A stretch of 64,000 nt of DNA from Pseudopyrenochaeta lycopersici (lineage: Eukaryota > Ascomycota > Dothideomycetes > Pleosporales > Pseudopyrenochaetaceae). The stretch covers positions 806,001 to 870,000 of the forward strand of contig NHZP01000018.1 of NCBI GenBank assembly GCA_003313425.1, written 5' to 3'. Numbering within the stretch: position 1 is the stretch's first letter; every line of letters begins with the position of its first letter. Below, one piece after another: positions 10,220 to 22,769 of the stretch. Made by a program: the position numbers and the translations under genes. The notes beneath the pieces were generated by a model that was given only the letters and a program-made list of their open reading frames with translations, was not told the origin of the DNA and made no database searches.

Positions 10220-12632
10220 ACCCTTTCGACAACTTCATCGACGACGAGGCATACTATCTCCGCTGGTTGCCACGACGAATCGATCTTCGAAGCGCATCTG
10301 TCATCGATGATGGGGGTGGGGGTGGAGCATAAAGCGACGCCAAGAATTCTACGCATACACGGCCGGATGGGGCGGCACGATGGTTCCGCTTTGCCCCCGA
10401 AAGCTCCAATCTTGACTCCGTATACGACAAAGATGTGGAGCTGATAAAGGCTGTGCACTATACTGTGCGCCATGCTGAGTACTGTGGCACATGCTCTTGC
10501 AGCAGGCTTACTCCGCACAATGACCAGCGAAGGATGTGGAGTGTGCTAGGATATAAAGAAGATTGTTATAAAGTGCTTTTCATCCGCGGCACATAAGATT
10601 GGTCATTTGAGTGTTTAAAGAGGGGGCTGAATGGGAAGGCGCAAAGGATTGAATAAATGTGGACGGAAGAACCTTGTAAGGGAGGAGAAGTGGAGACTGA
10701 AAGGATGAAGAATTTCACAGCATATACAGCGCATCTTGCATTACAGGCGCACTGCGACTCAGCGAGCATTCATGACTTTATGAAACATATGAAGGCATGG
10801 TGTTATTTCTTTACTTGTTTCTTTTGTCAATTCCTGATTGGGTTCATTTCGATTCGCGCGGCCATGCGCTCTTAGAACGGAGAGGAAGTTTGCCGCAACT
10901 TAAAGCATAGCGTATTTTCTGTGTTTCGTTGTATAATCTCCAATGTACTAGATGCGTGAGCCCTTGATCTACGCATGACCACATTCGGTGTCTACATCGA
11001 GGTGCTGCTCCGTGATAGAACAAGTTCAGCTCATTCTCAAACTTTATCTTCTTCGAGAGATCTGCCCACAAGGCGCGAGAAAGAATCGTAATTGATGTAT
11101 TCCGGAAATGCGGTGTATCTTTACCCTACGAACTCCATGCCTTATTCATGCATGTACATACTACCTCGCTATCCTTTCACCCCAATGCCCATGGACGACT
11201 AAATCTCACGCACACTGTCTTTGCTGTCTAGTCTCAGATTTCTCCTTAATTAAAGTCTCCCCTTTTCTTATGCGGGACGCAAGCGACGATACTGTCAGAG
11301 CCCCGGTACAACATGGTCCTCCTTGAAACCGGCGATTCTTTCTGGTGAGTACAGTATGTACATCCGGGACCGGACCTACACACACGATCGTAATTAAGTG
11401 AAAGGGCCGAATGGGGCCTAGATCAGATGACAAGCGTATTATGCTAGAGGAAGAAGATGCGGGCGTGACAGAGGCCGAACGATCGGCAGCTTAGTGTCCA
11501 GGAGATCGCACAAATGCCCAGAAGACAAAGGCTGCGAACCTACGACGTGTAAGTAAACAATCGTCCTAGAAATTAGTCCTCTATTGATCCCAGTTGATCA
11601 TCGAACTGAATGCTGTTTCGAGTTCTGCTACACGTGCCAAGCTTTAGATGCGGCCGACAATAGGCCTACTGGTATGTCATATCGGCAATACGACACGCGC
11701 TAAATGAGTACTGCTGTGATTCTGTGCAGATATAGCGCAGCTATTGATTCTTCGTTGTAAGCACTATGAAACCGGCCCGAGTTGACGGAAAGACTATAAC
11801 AACCCCTATCTGAAGAATTCACTAAATCGGCTTCTCGTGGCTGAGGTTTGATCACAAGGCCAACACGATTTTTTCTACGATGTTTGGTATCGCCTTTATA
11901 CGCGGTAGCAATAACCACGATGCAGTTAAACATACGTCTTTCGTTGTGGCACTGCTACGAGAAATTCAAGGCAGGTGTTCATATTCTCGTGGGAGGGGTC
12001 AAGGAGAATCCAGGTATGCTACATTAGTCAGAGAGAGAGGTCAGAACTAGGTACCACTGGAAGGAAACGACCGCTCTGATCTTCACTTGTTGATTTGATT
12101 CATTTTGCAGGTTCATCCCTTGCTGTCTTGGCGATGAGTATCCAAACAGGGGTTTCCAGGCTGATGCCTCCTGAGCAGTACCTCTGAGAGAACGGAGCCT
12201 GCCGGCTTTCGATATTCTGGAGTTATAATCCAGTTCAGATTTGGAGGAAAATTATGTTGTGCGACAGTTCCTCGCACCTGGTCTTGGCTTGCGCTGCGCC
12301 GTCCATTGTTGGTTTTAGTTTTCGCGATAGCTGGCGAGTTCATCTTCAATGACCCACGTTAAGTCACTCAGCACCTGGGCTCTTCTAGTCAACCCTTCAA
12401 TGAATCACTACTACCATGCTAGCTGTCACTGTGGCCTCTTGACTTTGTGAATGGTAGGAGTCATGAGTATGCAATAAGAGCTTTCGGAACCTCAACACCT
12501 TCCGTTCACTGTCCTCTTCCTGAGCCAGAAAACACGACAAAACATAAGTGCAATCCATAGTAGGACTATTTACCTGATTTGCAATACTGAAGTACACACA
12601 TATATACAACAGTTGTAAATTATCTCTTCATT
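10220..12632. other. Long gene-poor stretch
   Basis: About 2.4 kb in which every open frame is under 110 codons and lacks motif, codon pattern or a splice-linked partner. A short G-rich run lies near 10309-10324. I see no transposon ends or inverted repeats by eye. The last 50 bases (CACATATATACAAC) could be promoter sequence for the small frame at 12633. Confidence 0.5.
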
Positions 12633-12968
12633 ATGTGCTCTGGTAGAAACAATCAAGACTCCTCGGAAGTGAAATGGTATGAAACTCCACAGGGAAAGGC
12701 GGTCGTGCAAGAGCGGACCATACGGAACAGAGATACAAGTTGGGACTTTCTAAGCACGAAAAAAACTGTACGATTTGAAACTGAAAGTGTAGTGGCGACA
12801 GCCGGCAATGATGAAGGCGCGGAAAGCACCAAAGGAAAAGAAAACTCATGGTGTAATAATGATAACGGAAGAAATATGTTAGGAACAGAGCGACCCTTTA
12901 AAGAGAGCCAGGATACTAATTTGACAAAAAAAGGGGAGGCTCAAGTGGCGAGCGAAGAGAAGCAGTAA
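12633..12968 (+). CDS. Hypothetical hydrophilic protein, 111 aa
   Basis: A single-exon frame with a very polar product rich in Glu, Lys, Asn, Ser and Thr. It has no hydrophobic segment, no signal peptide and only two Cys. A TATATA stretch lies about 30 bases before the ATG and the leader is AT-rich, which fits a transcribed gene. I recognise no family. The composition suggests an intrinsically disordered protein. It could equally be a chance frame in gene-poor DNA; the biased composition and promoter-like upstream sequence are the only support. Confidence 0.35.
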   Translation: MCSGRNNQDSSEVKWYETPQGKAVVQERTIRNRDTSWDFLSTKKTVRFETESVVATAGNDEGAESTKGKENSWCNNDNGRNMLGTERPFKESQDTNLTKKGEAQVASEEKQ

Positions 12969-14527
12969 ATAATGTGATTTCAAATCTATTGAATTGCTGC
13001 CAGGATCGTGACTTCAGGGAATAGGATTGGACCACTCGGGTATAGTTTCATTTGAACCAGATGTCTTCTCCGATACCTTGAAGTTGTAGTCGGATTCCCA
13101 ATGCATTCATGATAATGATAGTGTGACAGCTCACGTTTCCGTGCATTTCGATTACGGGCTGTGCCAGATCAGCCAGTGTAGTTTCCACGCGGCCTCAGTC
13201 TCGGTTCTAGTATTCAATGACTCTGTATGATGCGGACATAAAATTTCATCAATAAGTCATTTATGAGTAAGCGTGAAGGTAGTGTGACTCGCATATTTCA
13301 ATATTTAAGACGCCTTGGTTTCCGTGTGTTTGGCTAGTTTTATCCTGGTTCGATCTCTGTTTCTCTCGACTCATTAATGGAAACGATGATTCTCCTTGCT
13401 GAACGCACTTATCCTCGTTGATATCACGCCTAAGGTATTCTCATGCCATGTCTGACACGCATTGTCTGACATAGATGTGTACTCGAGTGTCGAAGGCATA
13501 GTACAAAATGACTGCTCTTAAACCCCTTTATTTATTGATTGAATTCAAAGTCCCTTATTCCCCAACTCATATTTTCTTCACCAACTAGTCTCAATAGGTA
13601 GGTGGCATAATTGTAATTTTGTATCACTGCGGCAATAATTAGATTACCTTCACTTTTTCTACCTACCAGAATGAATCCGGAAGAGAAGCAGAATATCATT
13701 AGAAACTAGTGAGATTTATAAATTCTATCGCCCATAAAGCCAAATCAAAGCTGGAAATGAACATTTCGACGACCGACAACGGTTGTCTGAGCCCCCCGGC
13801 ATGATTAAGCTCCAAAATACAGCTCTTAGTGCAGTTGTCACGCATGGCAGCAACAACGGAACGGAGGAAGTTAAAGAAGATGAGAAAAGCGAGAGAACTG
13901 AGGATTCTCGAGCAAAACTGAAACCAATAACGGTGCGGATAACACCCGGGCGGTGGGTTCCCAGGACGAAGACGGATGGCGGGGCAATATTGAACAAACA
14001 TGAAAATTAGGACTGTTGCAAGAGCATTCCGCATTCCGACTTAGTCATTCAAGAATCCATGTCAGTATTACAACATAAGCTAATACCCCTCAATTTCTTT
14101 TCATTCACTTGAGATTCAATTTTGTGTTTAGCTCAAAAATTTTGTCTGAAGTTCTAAGGCACCGCGCAATAATCGTAAGGTCTGTATAATCTACCGTCTG
14201 ATGAACTGCCCTAGCGAAACTGCTATTCCGCAATCACTTCAGGTTTTTCTCTTTTCTATTCAAGAATTCAGGTATGAGTCTTTGATATTCATGAATATTC
14301 AAAGGACACCATCTGTCGCTGTTTACCTCATAAAACAGTGAGTCCGAATCTAACCAACTTCGGGCTGCGTGTTCCATCTTTAGATACAGATTGCGTGAAC
14401 GTGTTATATCATTATACAGAAATAAAAGAAAACACTTTACTTATGGGCAACAACTTTCTGGAAAGCCTCTAGGAGTATCATAACTTTCGAACCTAACAAA
14501 AATGCAGACTATGCAGACAACAGGCGA
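12969..14527. other. Gene-poor stretch with one doubtful polar frame
   Basis: No firm gene. A plus-strand frame with ATG at 13801 and stop at 14010 would make about 69 hydrophilic residues (Glu/Lys-rich, then ITVRITPGRWVPRT). An isolated short frame starting MNPEEKQ lies just upstream near 13670. These may be remnants of one small gene, but I found no splice pair joining them. The opposite strand over the same DNA gives a hydrophobic frame, so coding direction is not settled. Confidence 0.35.
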
Positions 14528-16216
14528 TCAAAAGCACGAATCCAGTTCACCAACCTCAGCGCATCCATCCGCACCCAGTGTCCATCCACTGCATAACCTA
14601 TTACAACATTAGCATCATTTTAAGTGCTGTTTAATACATGTACTTACTGTGTGCATTGCGATCCGGGATTCACAAACACTCTGCCCTCCTGACTTGGCCA
14701 CCTTGCCGCTGGAATCCTGGCTTGCCCATTCGTATCGCCAGCGTCGATGCCTAGTCCCCTGAAGCCATGCCTACATGCGCAAAGATGTCTTGAAGGGTCT
14801 GCTGAGCCTTCGATCTTAATACAACTTGTAGTAATATCACACTTATTGTAGCCTGGTCGTGGATCACACTGCTGAATAGTGCATGGACCTCCGCTAGGAG
14901 GGATAATGGTCTGGCAGTCAGTTCCACAGGTGTATCCAGTCTTGCCGTTATTGGCACCCTCATCGCAAGCTTCTCCAGGGTCAACGATGCCATTTCCGCA
15001 GAGCGGAGTGGTTGTTGTAGATTGACAGTCTGCTGAGCAACCATCTCCGTCGATATTGTTACCATCATCGCAGACTTCACCAGGACTCAATACACCGTCA
15101 CCACAGACAGCGCGACACACCTCAGAGTACATGTCACACACCTTTTGCGCATCAAGCAGCGTTGGCTTATATCCCGGGTTTGGGTCTGCAAAAGGCGGTT
15201 TGCCACTAATCGTTTTCGATCCATCCTTGCTGAAAGCAGTGGTGAAGTAGTGCATGATGGAGTTTCGGTCATAGGGACCAGAGTAGTCAACTTCGGTTGG
15301 ATCCTTCTTAACGAATGCGCAACCGCCAATGCGACAGTTGGTAGTGCTTGAACAGTCTGGTGTGACTGTAACGCCAGATGCGTCAACGCCATCTCTAATC
15401 TTATCGCAGTTGACTATGACATTGTCATCGCGGTCCGGACGCATGTGTTCGTGCCACAAGCCGAGACCTGTCACCGTCAGTCATCTAATGCTGCTAAAAT
15501 AGACTAAACGCAAGCTTACTGTGTCCTATTTCATGAGCATATACGGCGGCACATGACTGCAGCGTAAAGCATGGGCCCAAAATCATCTGATTTGCTTCTT
15601 TGTTATAGTGCCAATTGCCGTTAACATCAGCCCAGCCAGCTCTCCCAACTGGCGAGAACGAGCACGTCTTACAATAATCCGGTGCTGCATGCGAACCTCT
15701 CAGAGTAATGGCTCCTCCATTCTCGGTATTGTCGTTGTTCGGTGGCCCATCCTCATAAAAGTACATATGAGGAAGCATATCCTTCCATAGCTTGATAGCC
15801 AAGTCAAAAGCTGCTTTCTTGTCGTTCTTCAAATCTTGAGTTTCATACTTGTATACAAAATTACCAGCTGGCCATTTGCGAAGGCTATCAGAATGAGGCA
15901 TGCTCAGACCCCGCGGCCGGACTTTGCCGGGGCGTACAGTAGATGCTTGGATATCGTCAACACTCGTGAGGATGATGTCGCCGTCAATGATAGCTAAGCC
16001 ATTTGCGTTGGAGTATGAGATACGCTTTTGGCGTGGCTGTACAAACCCGTCCAGACGAGTTCCGTTGGTGAGAAACTCTGGCGGTGCGTAATAGATATCT
16101 ACTGTTGTGAGATTGGTTGTGACCAAGCTTAGGTTCAGTGTGGGCGCGTCCTGGGCAAGAATGGAGGGGAGCAAGCCGAAGAGCGCTGGCAGAGCTACCG
16201 TTGCATAATGAAACAT
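14528..16216 (-). CDS. Secreted astacin-like (M12A) metalloprotease with Cys-rich repeats
   Basis: Three exons on the minus strand, 16216-15520, 15467-14648 and 14597-14528, give 528 aa. A signal peptide opens the protein (MFHYATVALPALFGLLPSILAQ). The zinc site HEIGHSLGLWHEH at residues 228-240 matches the astacin pattern HExxHxxGxxHE. It is created only when intron 15468-15519 (52 nt) is removed, because the intron splits the motif at Ser233. The Met-turn SIMHY follows at 302-306. C-terminally there are two Cys-rich modules of the DUF4215 type (CGDGVLSPGEVCDDGNN near 354, CGNGIVDPGEACDEG near 389) and an EGF-like Cys segment. The last 70-nt exon follows a donor GTAAGTAC placed directly after the codons for QCT and adds a tail with three Cys; without it the frame stops at once. 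It acts outside the cell on proteins. Exons 1-2 are firm, exon 3 probable. Confidence 0.9.
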
Positions 16217-17308
16217 GATGGGGGCCGGTGAGGAGAGACGACAATTGCTTGATCGTCCTGCCTTTGAAAAAGATTGTGCGTCAAGTCGCCGGCTGGTGAA
16301 CGCGGCTTCTTAACAATCAGCCCAGGAATATACTTCGGCTCTACAGAAAGACCAGAGACAGATTGGCACTTTCAATTTTCAGCTGCGCGGAAATTTCCGA
16401 CTATCAGAGAAACAAAGTGTGCTGCGGACGGGCGGTGAAAATACACCATGATAAAGACACCACCCGCATCGGTATTTGATGGCTTGTACTAAGCCACGGC
16501 CTCGCCAAATGCCTCACAGTGAACGGACTAAGTACAGCCATAATTTTGGACCGATGACCATGTGTGATGACCTCGTGGTTACCAGACTGCTTCAGTAAGC
16601 TAAGGATATGTTTATCGCAGACGCTTGTTGCTGAAGCATCAGTCACGTACCTGTTATTCGAGCCAATGAAATGTGATATCAGATTCGGCTTGGGGCTAAA
16701 TAGTGCATAGCCCCTTCTAATTGGGTGTTCGATGGGAATCGGAAGCTACAGACCCGTGATACTGGTGGATATTGTTTTGAGCTTCTTTCAGCTCCTCACC
16801 GAAGGATCAAGCTTTTCTCGGTTCTTGGCATCTGGAAAATCTCAGCTGCTCTCAAAACCTGAGACAAGTCCTCTTTAGGCACAAGGCAAACCAAGGTTCG
16901 ACAAAATCGAGATCGGCGAACATCCGTTTCACAGGCTTGGCTACAGCTGTTTACCAATGCGGACTCAGAGGCATAGGCTAGGGAACTAAGCTAGGGAATG
17001 GCATGAGACCTTATTGGTATGTTTTAAAAGCTTGGAGGTCGTTTTCAGTTTAGTTTCAGGAGCTGGAGGAATTAAGAGATTGCCCTTTGTTCTTGTTCAT
17101 TGCTTGGCGGCTTGGCAGCTGAGTTCCGCTCAGCCTCGCAACAGGGCTGAAGGTTTCCATTAAGCGAAAGAGAAAAGTCGCAAGACACTAGGCTTGATGA
17201 GAGTATCAAGGTCATAGTGAGGACTTTCAGTCTTTATCTAAGGCGTTACTACCCGCATCATGTAGGCTGTTCACATATACAGCACCTTTGCTTCATTATA
17301 TACCAACT
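16217..17308. other. Divergent intergenic region
   Basis: About 1.1 kb between the minus-strand astacin gene and the plus-strand MARVEL gene, so it should hold both promoters. No coding frame of interest is seen. Confidence 0.6.
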
Positions 17309-18192
17309 ATGGCATGGACGAGCTCTCCCTCCGCAATGAAAGCTACTCACAAGTACTCAAGCTTTTGGTTCCATGGCTTTCGTTTTGTTCAATTTATCAC
17401 TTCCGGCATCGTTGCAGGCGTGATGATCTTTTTTGTGCATCACCTGCGAGATAGCCATATCAAGATACCATGGATGTTCTTCTTGGTATGATTTCCTTTC
17501 TATCAATTTTGAGAAACTAAATGAGCTTCCGCTAAGCGTTAGCAGCTCCAAGCCGGCGCGTTGACCACAATCTTGTGGCTCGCTGTCTCTTCGCTTCTTC
17601 ACTACTGGCACAGGCTCTCTCCATTGGTCAACGCCATAGTCAACGGCTTCACAGGCTGCGTCTGGATAGGCGCGTTCAGCCTTCTCTCATATCGAATGGG
17701 TTCACTGACCGTACGCGGTTGCTCGACCGAGATTTGGGGAACCGACCAGGGCGTCCTCGTATGCCAGCTTTACAAGCTACTCTTTAGCGCCGCAGTTGTT
17801 GCGATGTACGTATCTTGGAGCCTCTTGTCTGTACTTAGAACTGACAACCACAAAGTGCCGCCACGATATGCGCATTCGTCCTTGATATCCGCACTCTTCG
17901 CCCCAAGGATGGCCGTGGCGCATATGGTCGTGCGATCACTGACCAGCAAGGCAAAGAACCGCTTATGCACAAAAACCTGCCTAAAGGGCTCGCCACTGAA
18001 GAAACGCAATATCTGCGCCCAGAAGCGGGCGAGCAGCTGTATGATCCCGGATCAAACACACCTAGCGCACCATTGCGAAGCCTGTCACCAGCGGCAAATA
18101 GTGACGGAGGATATCATCCAGATTCCCTGCAGGCAGGTAGGCGAGCAAGGAGTGTTAGTCCAGGCGTTTCGAGATGGAGGGAGATGGAGTAA
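17309..18192 (+). CDS. Four-helix MARVEL-type membrane protein
   Basis: Three exons, 17309-17485, 17546-17805 and 17856-18192, encode 257 aa. Splicing joins four clean hydrophobic helices: FVQFITSGIVAGVMIFFV, the stretch around WMFFLLQAGALTTILWLAV, AIVNGFTGCVWIGAFSLL, and LLFSAAVVAIAATICAFV. The fourth helix is built across intron 2 (17806-17855, GTACGT...CAAAG). The hydrophilic C-terminal tail of about 110 residues is rich in Gly, Pro, Ser and Arg and should be cytosolic. This is the layout of fungal membrane-associating (MARVEL) domain proteins found at the plasma membrane or in vesicles; no catalytic function is expected. The ATG at 17309 is the first in frame. Intron 1 (17486-17545) has a GCTAAGC branch site. 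The membrane topology is firm; the family name is assigned from layout. Confidence 0.82.
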
Positions 18193-18929
18193 CGCCGGTG
18201 AGATTCTCCGTGCATATTCCTCGGTCACCCGTCAACATGAGAAAAAGGAGGAATAGTTGAGTGAGTTTGACGATATTTTGTGGACCCAACCACTCGTTGG
18301 AGTCCGTGGCACGCTCGTTCCTGCAATGCTGTTGTCGTCTTTTCAAACTTGTGTGGTCGAAGTCCGCTCGACGAGTAATCTTCACACTTGAGCCCTTGGA
18401 CGAACGGTTATCGCTACGCGGTGTAACTCTGTTTTAGTGAAGAAGGTTTTCAATGATTTCTCTGGCGTGCACATTCAAATCGAACTTCGTATTGAACCGC
18501 ATCTGTCCATATAGAAGTGGCTTATGTGAGCTACTGAATCAGGAAGCTGTGTAAAGTAAGGCTGCTTAATCGTCTAGAACAATATCTCTATGGAAAGTGG
18601 GGTTGCGGCTCGCGCCGCACCGTTGTCGAATTGTGAAGGATTCTTAGATTAAGTTTACGATGCCAACGAACTGGCCGGTTCTACGATGGGCGTACAAGGT
18701 GGGGTCTCGCCTATGTTCGGCCGATCGGCGGCTTTTCGCACGGCGATAACTCCTATTTAACATATGCATCACTCGTATCAGGGTTTGGAATCGCATTTTC
18801 AATTTCAAAAGTGCCACAATAACCACAAATGCGAAAAATGCGAAGCAATCATATTATTGTCGCCCACGAAACAATGGCATGGAACGGAACCTGAAGGACT
18901 GCCTCCGGTCCAAAGACCCGTGAATAGAG
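18193..18929. other. Intergenic, no gene recognised
   Basis: About 740 bases with no supported gene. It ends in a good TATA box that serves the small secreted protein at 19017. Confidence 0.5.
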
Positions 18930-18937
18930 TATAAAAA
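18930..18937 (+). promoter_or_regulatory. TATA box of the small secreted protein gene
   Basis: TATAAAAA lies 80 bases upstream of the ATG at 19017, a spacing typical of strongly regulated fungal genes with short leaders. It is one of the clearest TATA elements in the window. Confidence 0.65.
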
Positions 18938-19016
18938 GGAGGGAAAGAATTCTGCAACTACCTCAAGCCCCTCATCATCTTAAAGATATTCTCAGGTCCC
19001 CTCTTAGAATCTCAAT

Positions 19017-19349
19017 ATGCGCGTTTCCACTCTTATCGCAACCGCAATCGGCCTTTTGGCCTCCACTGTTGCTGCGTGTCCATGCCAGACCACTGGCGCG
19101 TATAAGGTTACCAACCCAGGGCTTTACTGCGGCTTTTGCTTCCAAGTTGTTGGACCAAACGATGACCATGCGTATGAGTGTAGCACAAGCGGTTCATGCA
19201 AAGACTATGGAAAGAGCACTCCATGTAAGGCAGGTGCTGGCAGTGGTCCCTATCCTCGAGATGCGTACCATTGTGGAGGAAGGGATGCTTGGAAGCGTGA
19301 TGCAGACGGTGAAGCTGCAGAGATCTCCGAAGTAGCTTTTGAGGGTTAA
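19017..19349 (+). CDS. Small secreted cysteine-rich protein (effector-like)
   Basis: A 110-aa intronless frame. Residues 1-20 form a textbook signal peptide ending in STVAA|CPC. The mature part has eight cysteines (CPC, CGFC, then four more spaced singly), which suggests four disulfides. The C-terminus carries a dibasic Lys-Arg in AWKRDADGEAAE followed by an acidic tail, a possible Kex2 cut releasing an acidic peptide of about 17 residues. No known fold is recognised. A strong TATA box lies 80 bases upstream and both flanks are gene-poor, as is often the case for secreted effectors of plant-associated fungi. An effector role is inference; small size, secretion and even cysteine number are what is seen. 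Confidence 0.82.
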   Translation: MRVSTLIATAIGLLASTVAACPCQTTGAYKVTNPGLYCGFCFQVVGPNDDHAYECSTSGSCKDYGKSTPCKAGAGSGPYPRDAYHCGGRDAWKRDADGEAAEISEVAFEG

Positions 19350-21165
19350 ATGTAAGCTTTCTACACTTGCGCCCGTGTTCACAACAGATAGCTTACCCTT
19401 TTGCTAAAGGCAAAACCACAGAAGGTGGGCGGGCTACCTGGTGAAAGATTCAGGGCCAAGAGCAACCCGACTTCCATTTTTCGGATGTGACCATCTCGCC
19501 TTTCAATCAAGCTCAAGTCCGAAAGTTAGGTGATTCTGTCATCGAAGGGGGTGAGTGCAAATGAGAATATGAAATGGCTGAAATGATAAGACTGCAATGG
19601 CAATACGTAAAAATTATCTTACAAGTTTTGTGACGTGACTGGGGCTTATGATGTCTTGCTCTCAAACATAATCCTTAAGACTCGTTTTGCTGCTTCAGCC
19701 AACCTTTTTCTATGATTGGATGTGCTAAATAAATGATCCTTCGACATTGCTTACTAACTCGTAACGTATCAACTTCCTTGTTTTTCAAACTTGTAACATG
19801 ACCCTTGAAATTATCCTTGTGTACAGGAGCGATTGTCAACTTAACAGGCATGGCAGCCTAGTTCTTCTTGGCGAGATGTAGCAGAGCCTTGGATTTTGAG
19901 ACGCTGCTACCACATTGAGCCTTTGGTTGTATGCGGAATAGCGCGGGCAAATGCTGTTGCTTGATAAGTGTTACGATGTTTGTCGCCCTCAGCTACATTT
20001 ATCGGTCCTAGCATATACAACTCTAGCCGCGTCTACGACCAATCGTTGTCGGACGCTATCCTTATTCAGTAGTAATCCGCAATATAAATTCGGAAGTAGC
20101 ACAGCAGCGCTGTTTGTATGATATTGACAGTCAAATCACTTGCTCCACGAGAGTCTCAGCAGTTCCCGTGAACAATCTCGTTAGGGAGGTGGGGTCATTG
20201 GATATACTGGATACAAGGACTTGTCTCTTATCACTTGCAAAGTCCGCAGCCGAAAGTCAGAGACACGAGTATTGACGGATGCTATGTTCGATCCCGAGGA
20301 CACGGCTGCATTAGCACTGAGGGCACTCCTTCTTTAAAGTCAACACATTACCAAATCATTCGTGCATTACTGGAATTCTAACAAATACACGGTACTTATA
20401 TCATTGTCTCAACTACTCATAGGTTGTCATAGCAGGGCTTCATTACGAAGGCACTCATCAAGACTGCCCTCTATTTTTCATCGATCACAAGCCTTTTAAT
20501 ATGACAGGTTGCAGCTGACAGAGAAAGCTTACAGTTCAGCTAAAAATTATTCTCACTGGGCTCGAAATCGTGGCGGATGGTGAGAGAAAATGTCGAAGTT
20601 AGCATAACTGAAGCGGGGTATTTAGCTTTGAAATAGAGGCGGCAGCATTACCCTAAATAGGGCATACTTAGTAACTCGGCTATTTGGGACTACACAGACT
20701 AACAGATAAACCATTGAATGAAGTGTTTCGTGGCAGTAAATGAATCACCAAGGCTTGTGCTTTCGACATTGCTATATCACGCCCTTCCACATTTACTTCT
20801 CTCCTTGTATTTTAAAGCACCTTCCCTTGAAAAATGGTCCGGAAAGATTGGATGCGATTGTACAAAGAACATGTTAATCTCGATAATCTACATTATAGCT
20901 TACGTGTTGCGAGCCTCGCCGCCTTAGCCTGTCCTCAAACATGCTAGCGCTTATCCGCAATGTTGGGTAACACCACATCTCATTCGTGCAGATTCTCTAA
21001 TGCCTGTGAGACCAACTCTTGTCGTGCTGCAGCATGCACGCACAAATCGTAGCAGTTAAACTACGTCTTTTGCCGCGAAAGAGTTGTGCTAGGGACATAT
21101 AACATCTCCGTGGCCCCAACACTCTCTTTCACTAGCTCACCACTCTGATCACAAACATAAAAACC
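19350..21165. other. Gene-poor stretch
   Basis: About 1.8 kb with only short frames and no linked exons. It should contain the terminator of the small secreted protein gene and, near its right end, the promoter of the FAD oxidase. Nothing else is recognised. Confidence 0.55.
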
Positions 21166-22769
21166 ATGGGAAGCATTGTGGAACTTACCAATTTTGATAT
21201 CGCGCAAGCGCTCGCACAACACGGCGTGGAAGCCGAGAACCTTTTGAAATCCAAGGACAACTCTGTAGTGAGTATGATTAACTGTGTCAGAAGATTGGGA
21301 TTGCTTATCGCAAAAGGTTTCAAACCTAATATCGCTTTACCCGGTGCAAACCTTCGTCACTGCCTCCGACACCGAAGCATGGCGCAAGCAACTTTGGTCT
21401 GTACACCAACGAGAAGCAAAACCTTTGCTTATATTTCAACCCACGTCTGCTAAAGAGGTTGCGATCGCACTTCTCTTGTGTCGACAGTCCAATACCAAAT
21501 TTGCTGTGAAGAGCGGAGGCCATGCGGCAATGAGAGGCGCTTCTAGCGCTGACGAGGGAGTTGTCATTGACTTGAAGAACCTCGCTGGCGTTGTTTTAAC
21601 GGCGGACAAAAGCATTGCAAAAATTAGAGCGGGAAATAAATGGGAGCAGGTATTCAAAACACTGGAAAAAGATGGCGTTGCCGTTGCTGGTGGACGCGCA
21701 GGGGATGTTGGCGTTGGAGGATATTCTCTTGGAGGTGAGCGAGTGCCGTAATCGGCAATCAGGCGTCCGAGCTGACAGCCCTCTAGGTGGCATCTCCTTC
21801 TTTGCTTCCGCACGTGGCTGGGCATGTGACAATATTCGCAATTACGAGCTCGTAACAGCAAGCGGCGATATTCTCGACGTCAACTACCATTCCTACCCGG
21901 ACCTCTTTTGGGCGCTCCGCGGCGGCGGCAACAACTTTGGAATTGTGACCCGCTTCGACTATGAGACATTCCCACAGAGCGACGTATACGCGGGTAGTAT
22001 CTTGTACGACTATGAGCATAGAGACGCCGTCATCAAAGCTTTTGCTTCCTTTGCCTACGATTCCGACCCGAAGTCGGCGACCTGGCTCAGTGCCGCATTT
22101 CATGAAGGAAGAAAGCTCTTCTCCGCACTAGCGATGTACGCAGGGCCTACTGAAGATAATGCTGTTATGAAAGCGTACGCCGGTATTCCATCCCTTCATG
22201 GTACTCAAAAGGTACGCAGTATGGCAGATATGGTGCACGAGATTGCCGTAGTTCAGGCCCAAGACCACAGACAGAATTATTGGAATCACACCTTCAAGTA
22301 CGATGCGGACTTCGCAAGCTGGCTACTTGATATGTACTTCACTCAATTCGGCCCATATGCAGGGAAGTACGAGAGTAAGCAAGCTTCGGTTATAGTGTTG
22401 CAATACTTTACAAAAGAAGCTGTCAGCCACATGCAACGCGACGGCGGCAATTGTTTACCGCTTAAGGAAGACGAAGCACCGTATCTAAACGTGCTGATTC
22501 CGACCGCTTGGATGCACGAGAAAGATGACGAGCTTGTACTAGGTATCAGCAGAAAGATTATGAACTCGGCAGTAGAGGAGGGAAAGAGGCGGGGTTTGTT
22601 CGTGGAATACATGTACATGAACTATGGAAGCATATACCAAGATGTGCTAAAAGGTTACGGAAAGGAGAACTATGACAGACTGAAGCGAGTGGCTGCGAAG
22701 TATGATCCTGAAGGTGTGTTCCAAACCTTAATGCCAGGATACTTCAAATTTGGTGGCGCACCAGCATAG
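21166..22769 (+). CDS. FAD-linked oxidase, berberine-bridge-enzyme-like
   Basis: Three exons, 21166-21267, 21317-21734 and 21787-22769, encode 500 aa. The PCMH-type FAD domain shows KFAVKSGGH with the flavin-linking His103, then GVVIDL, AGGRAGDVGVGGYSLGGGISFFA (formed across intron 2) and the ELV...GGGNNFGIVTRF segment. The C-terminal BBE domain ends with the usual N-Y...YG..NY..L..V..KYDPEGVFQ..PG pattern. The second flavin-linking Cys of plant BBE is not present at the matching place (AGGRAG), so single covalent attachment is expected. No signal peptide is visible, so it may act in the cytosol or a peroxisome rather than being secreted. Such enzymes oxidise alcohols or close rings, often in natural-product pathways. 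It is tail to tail with the P450. The acceptor of intron 1 (21268-21316) is less certain than intron 2. Confidence 0.9.
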
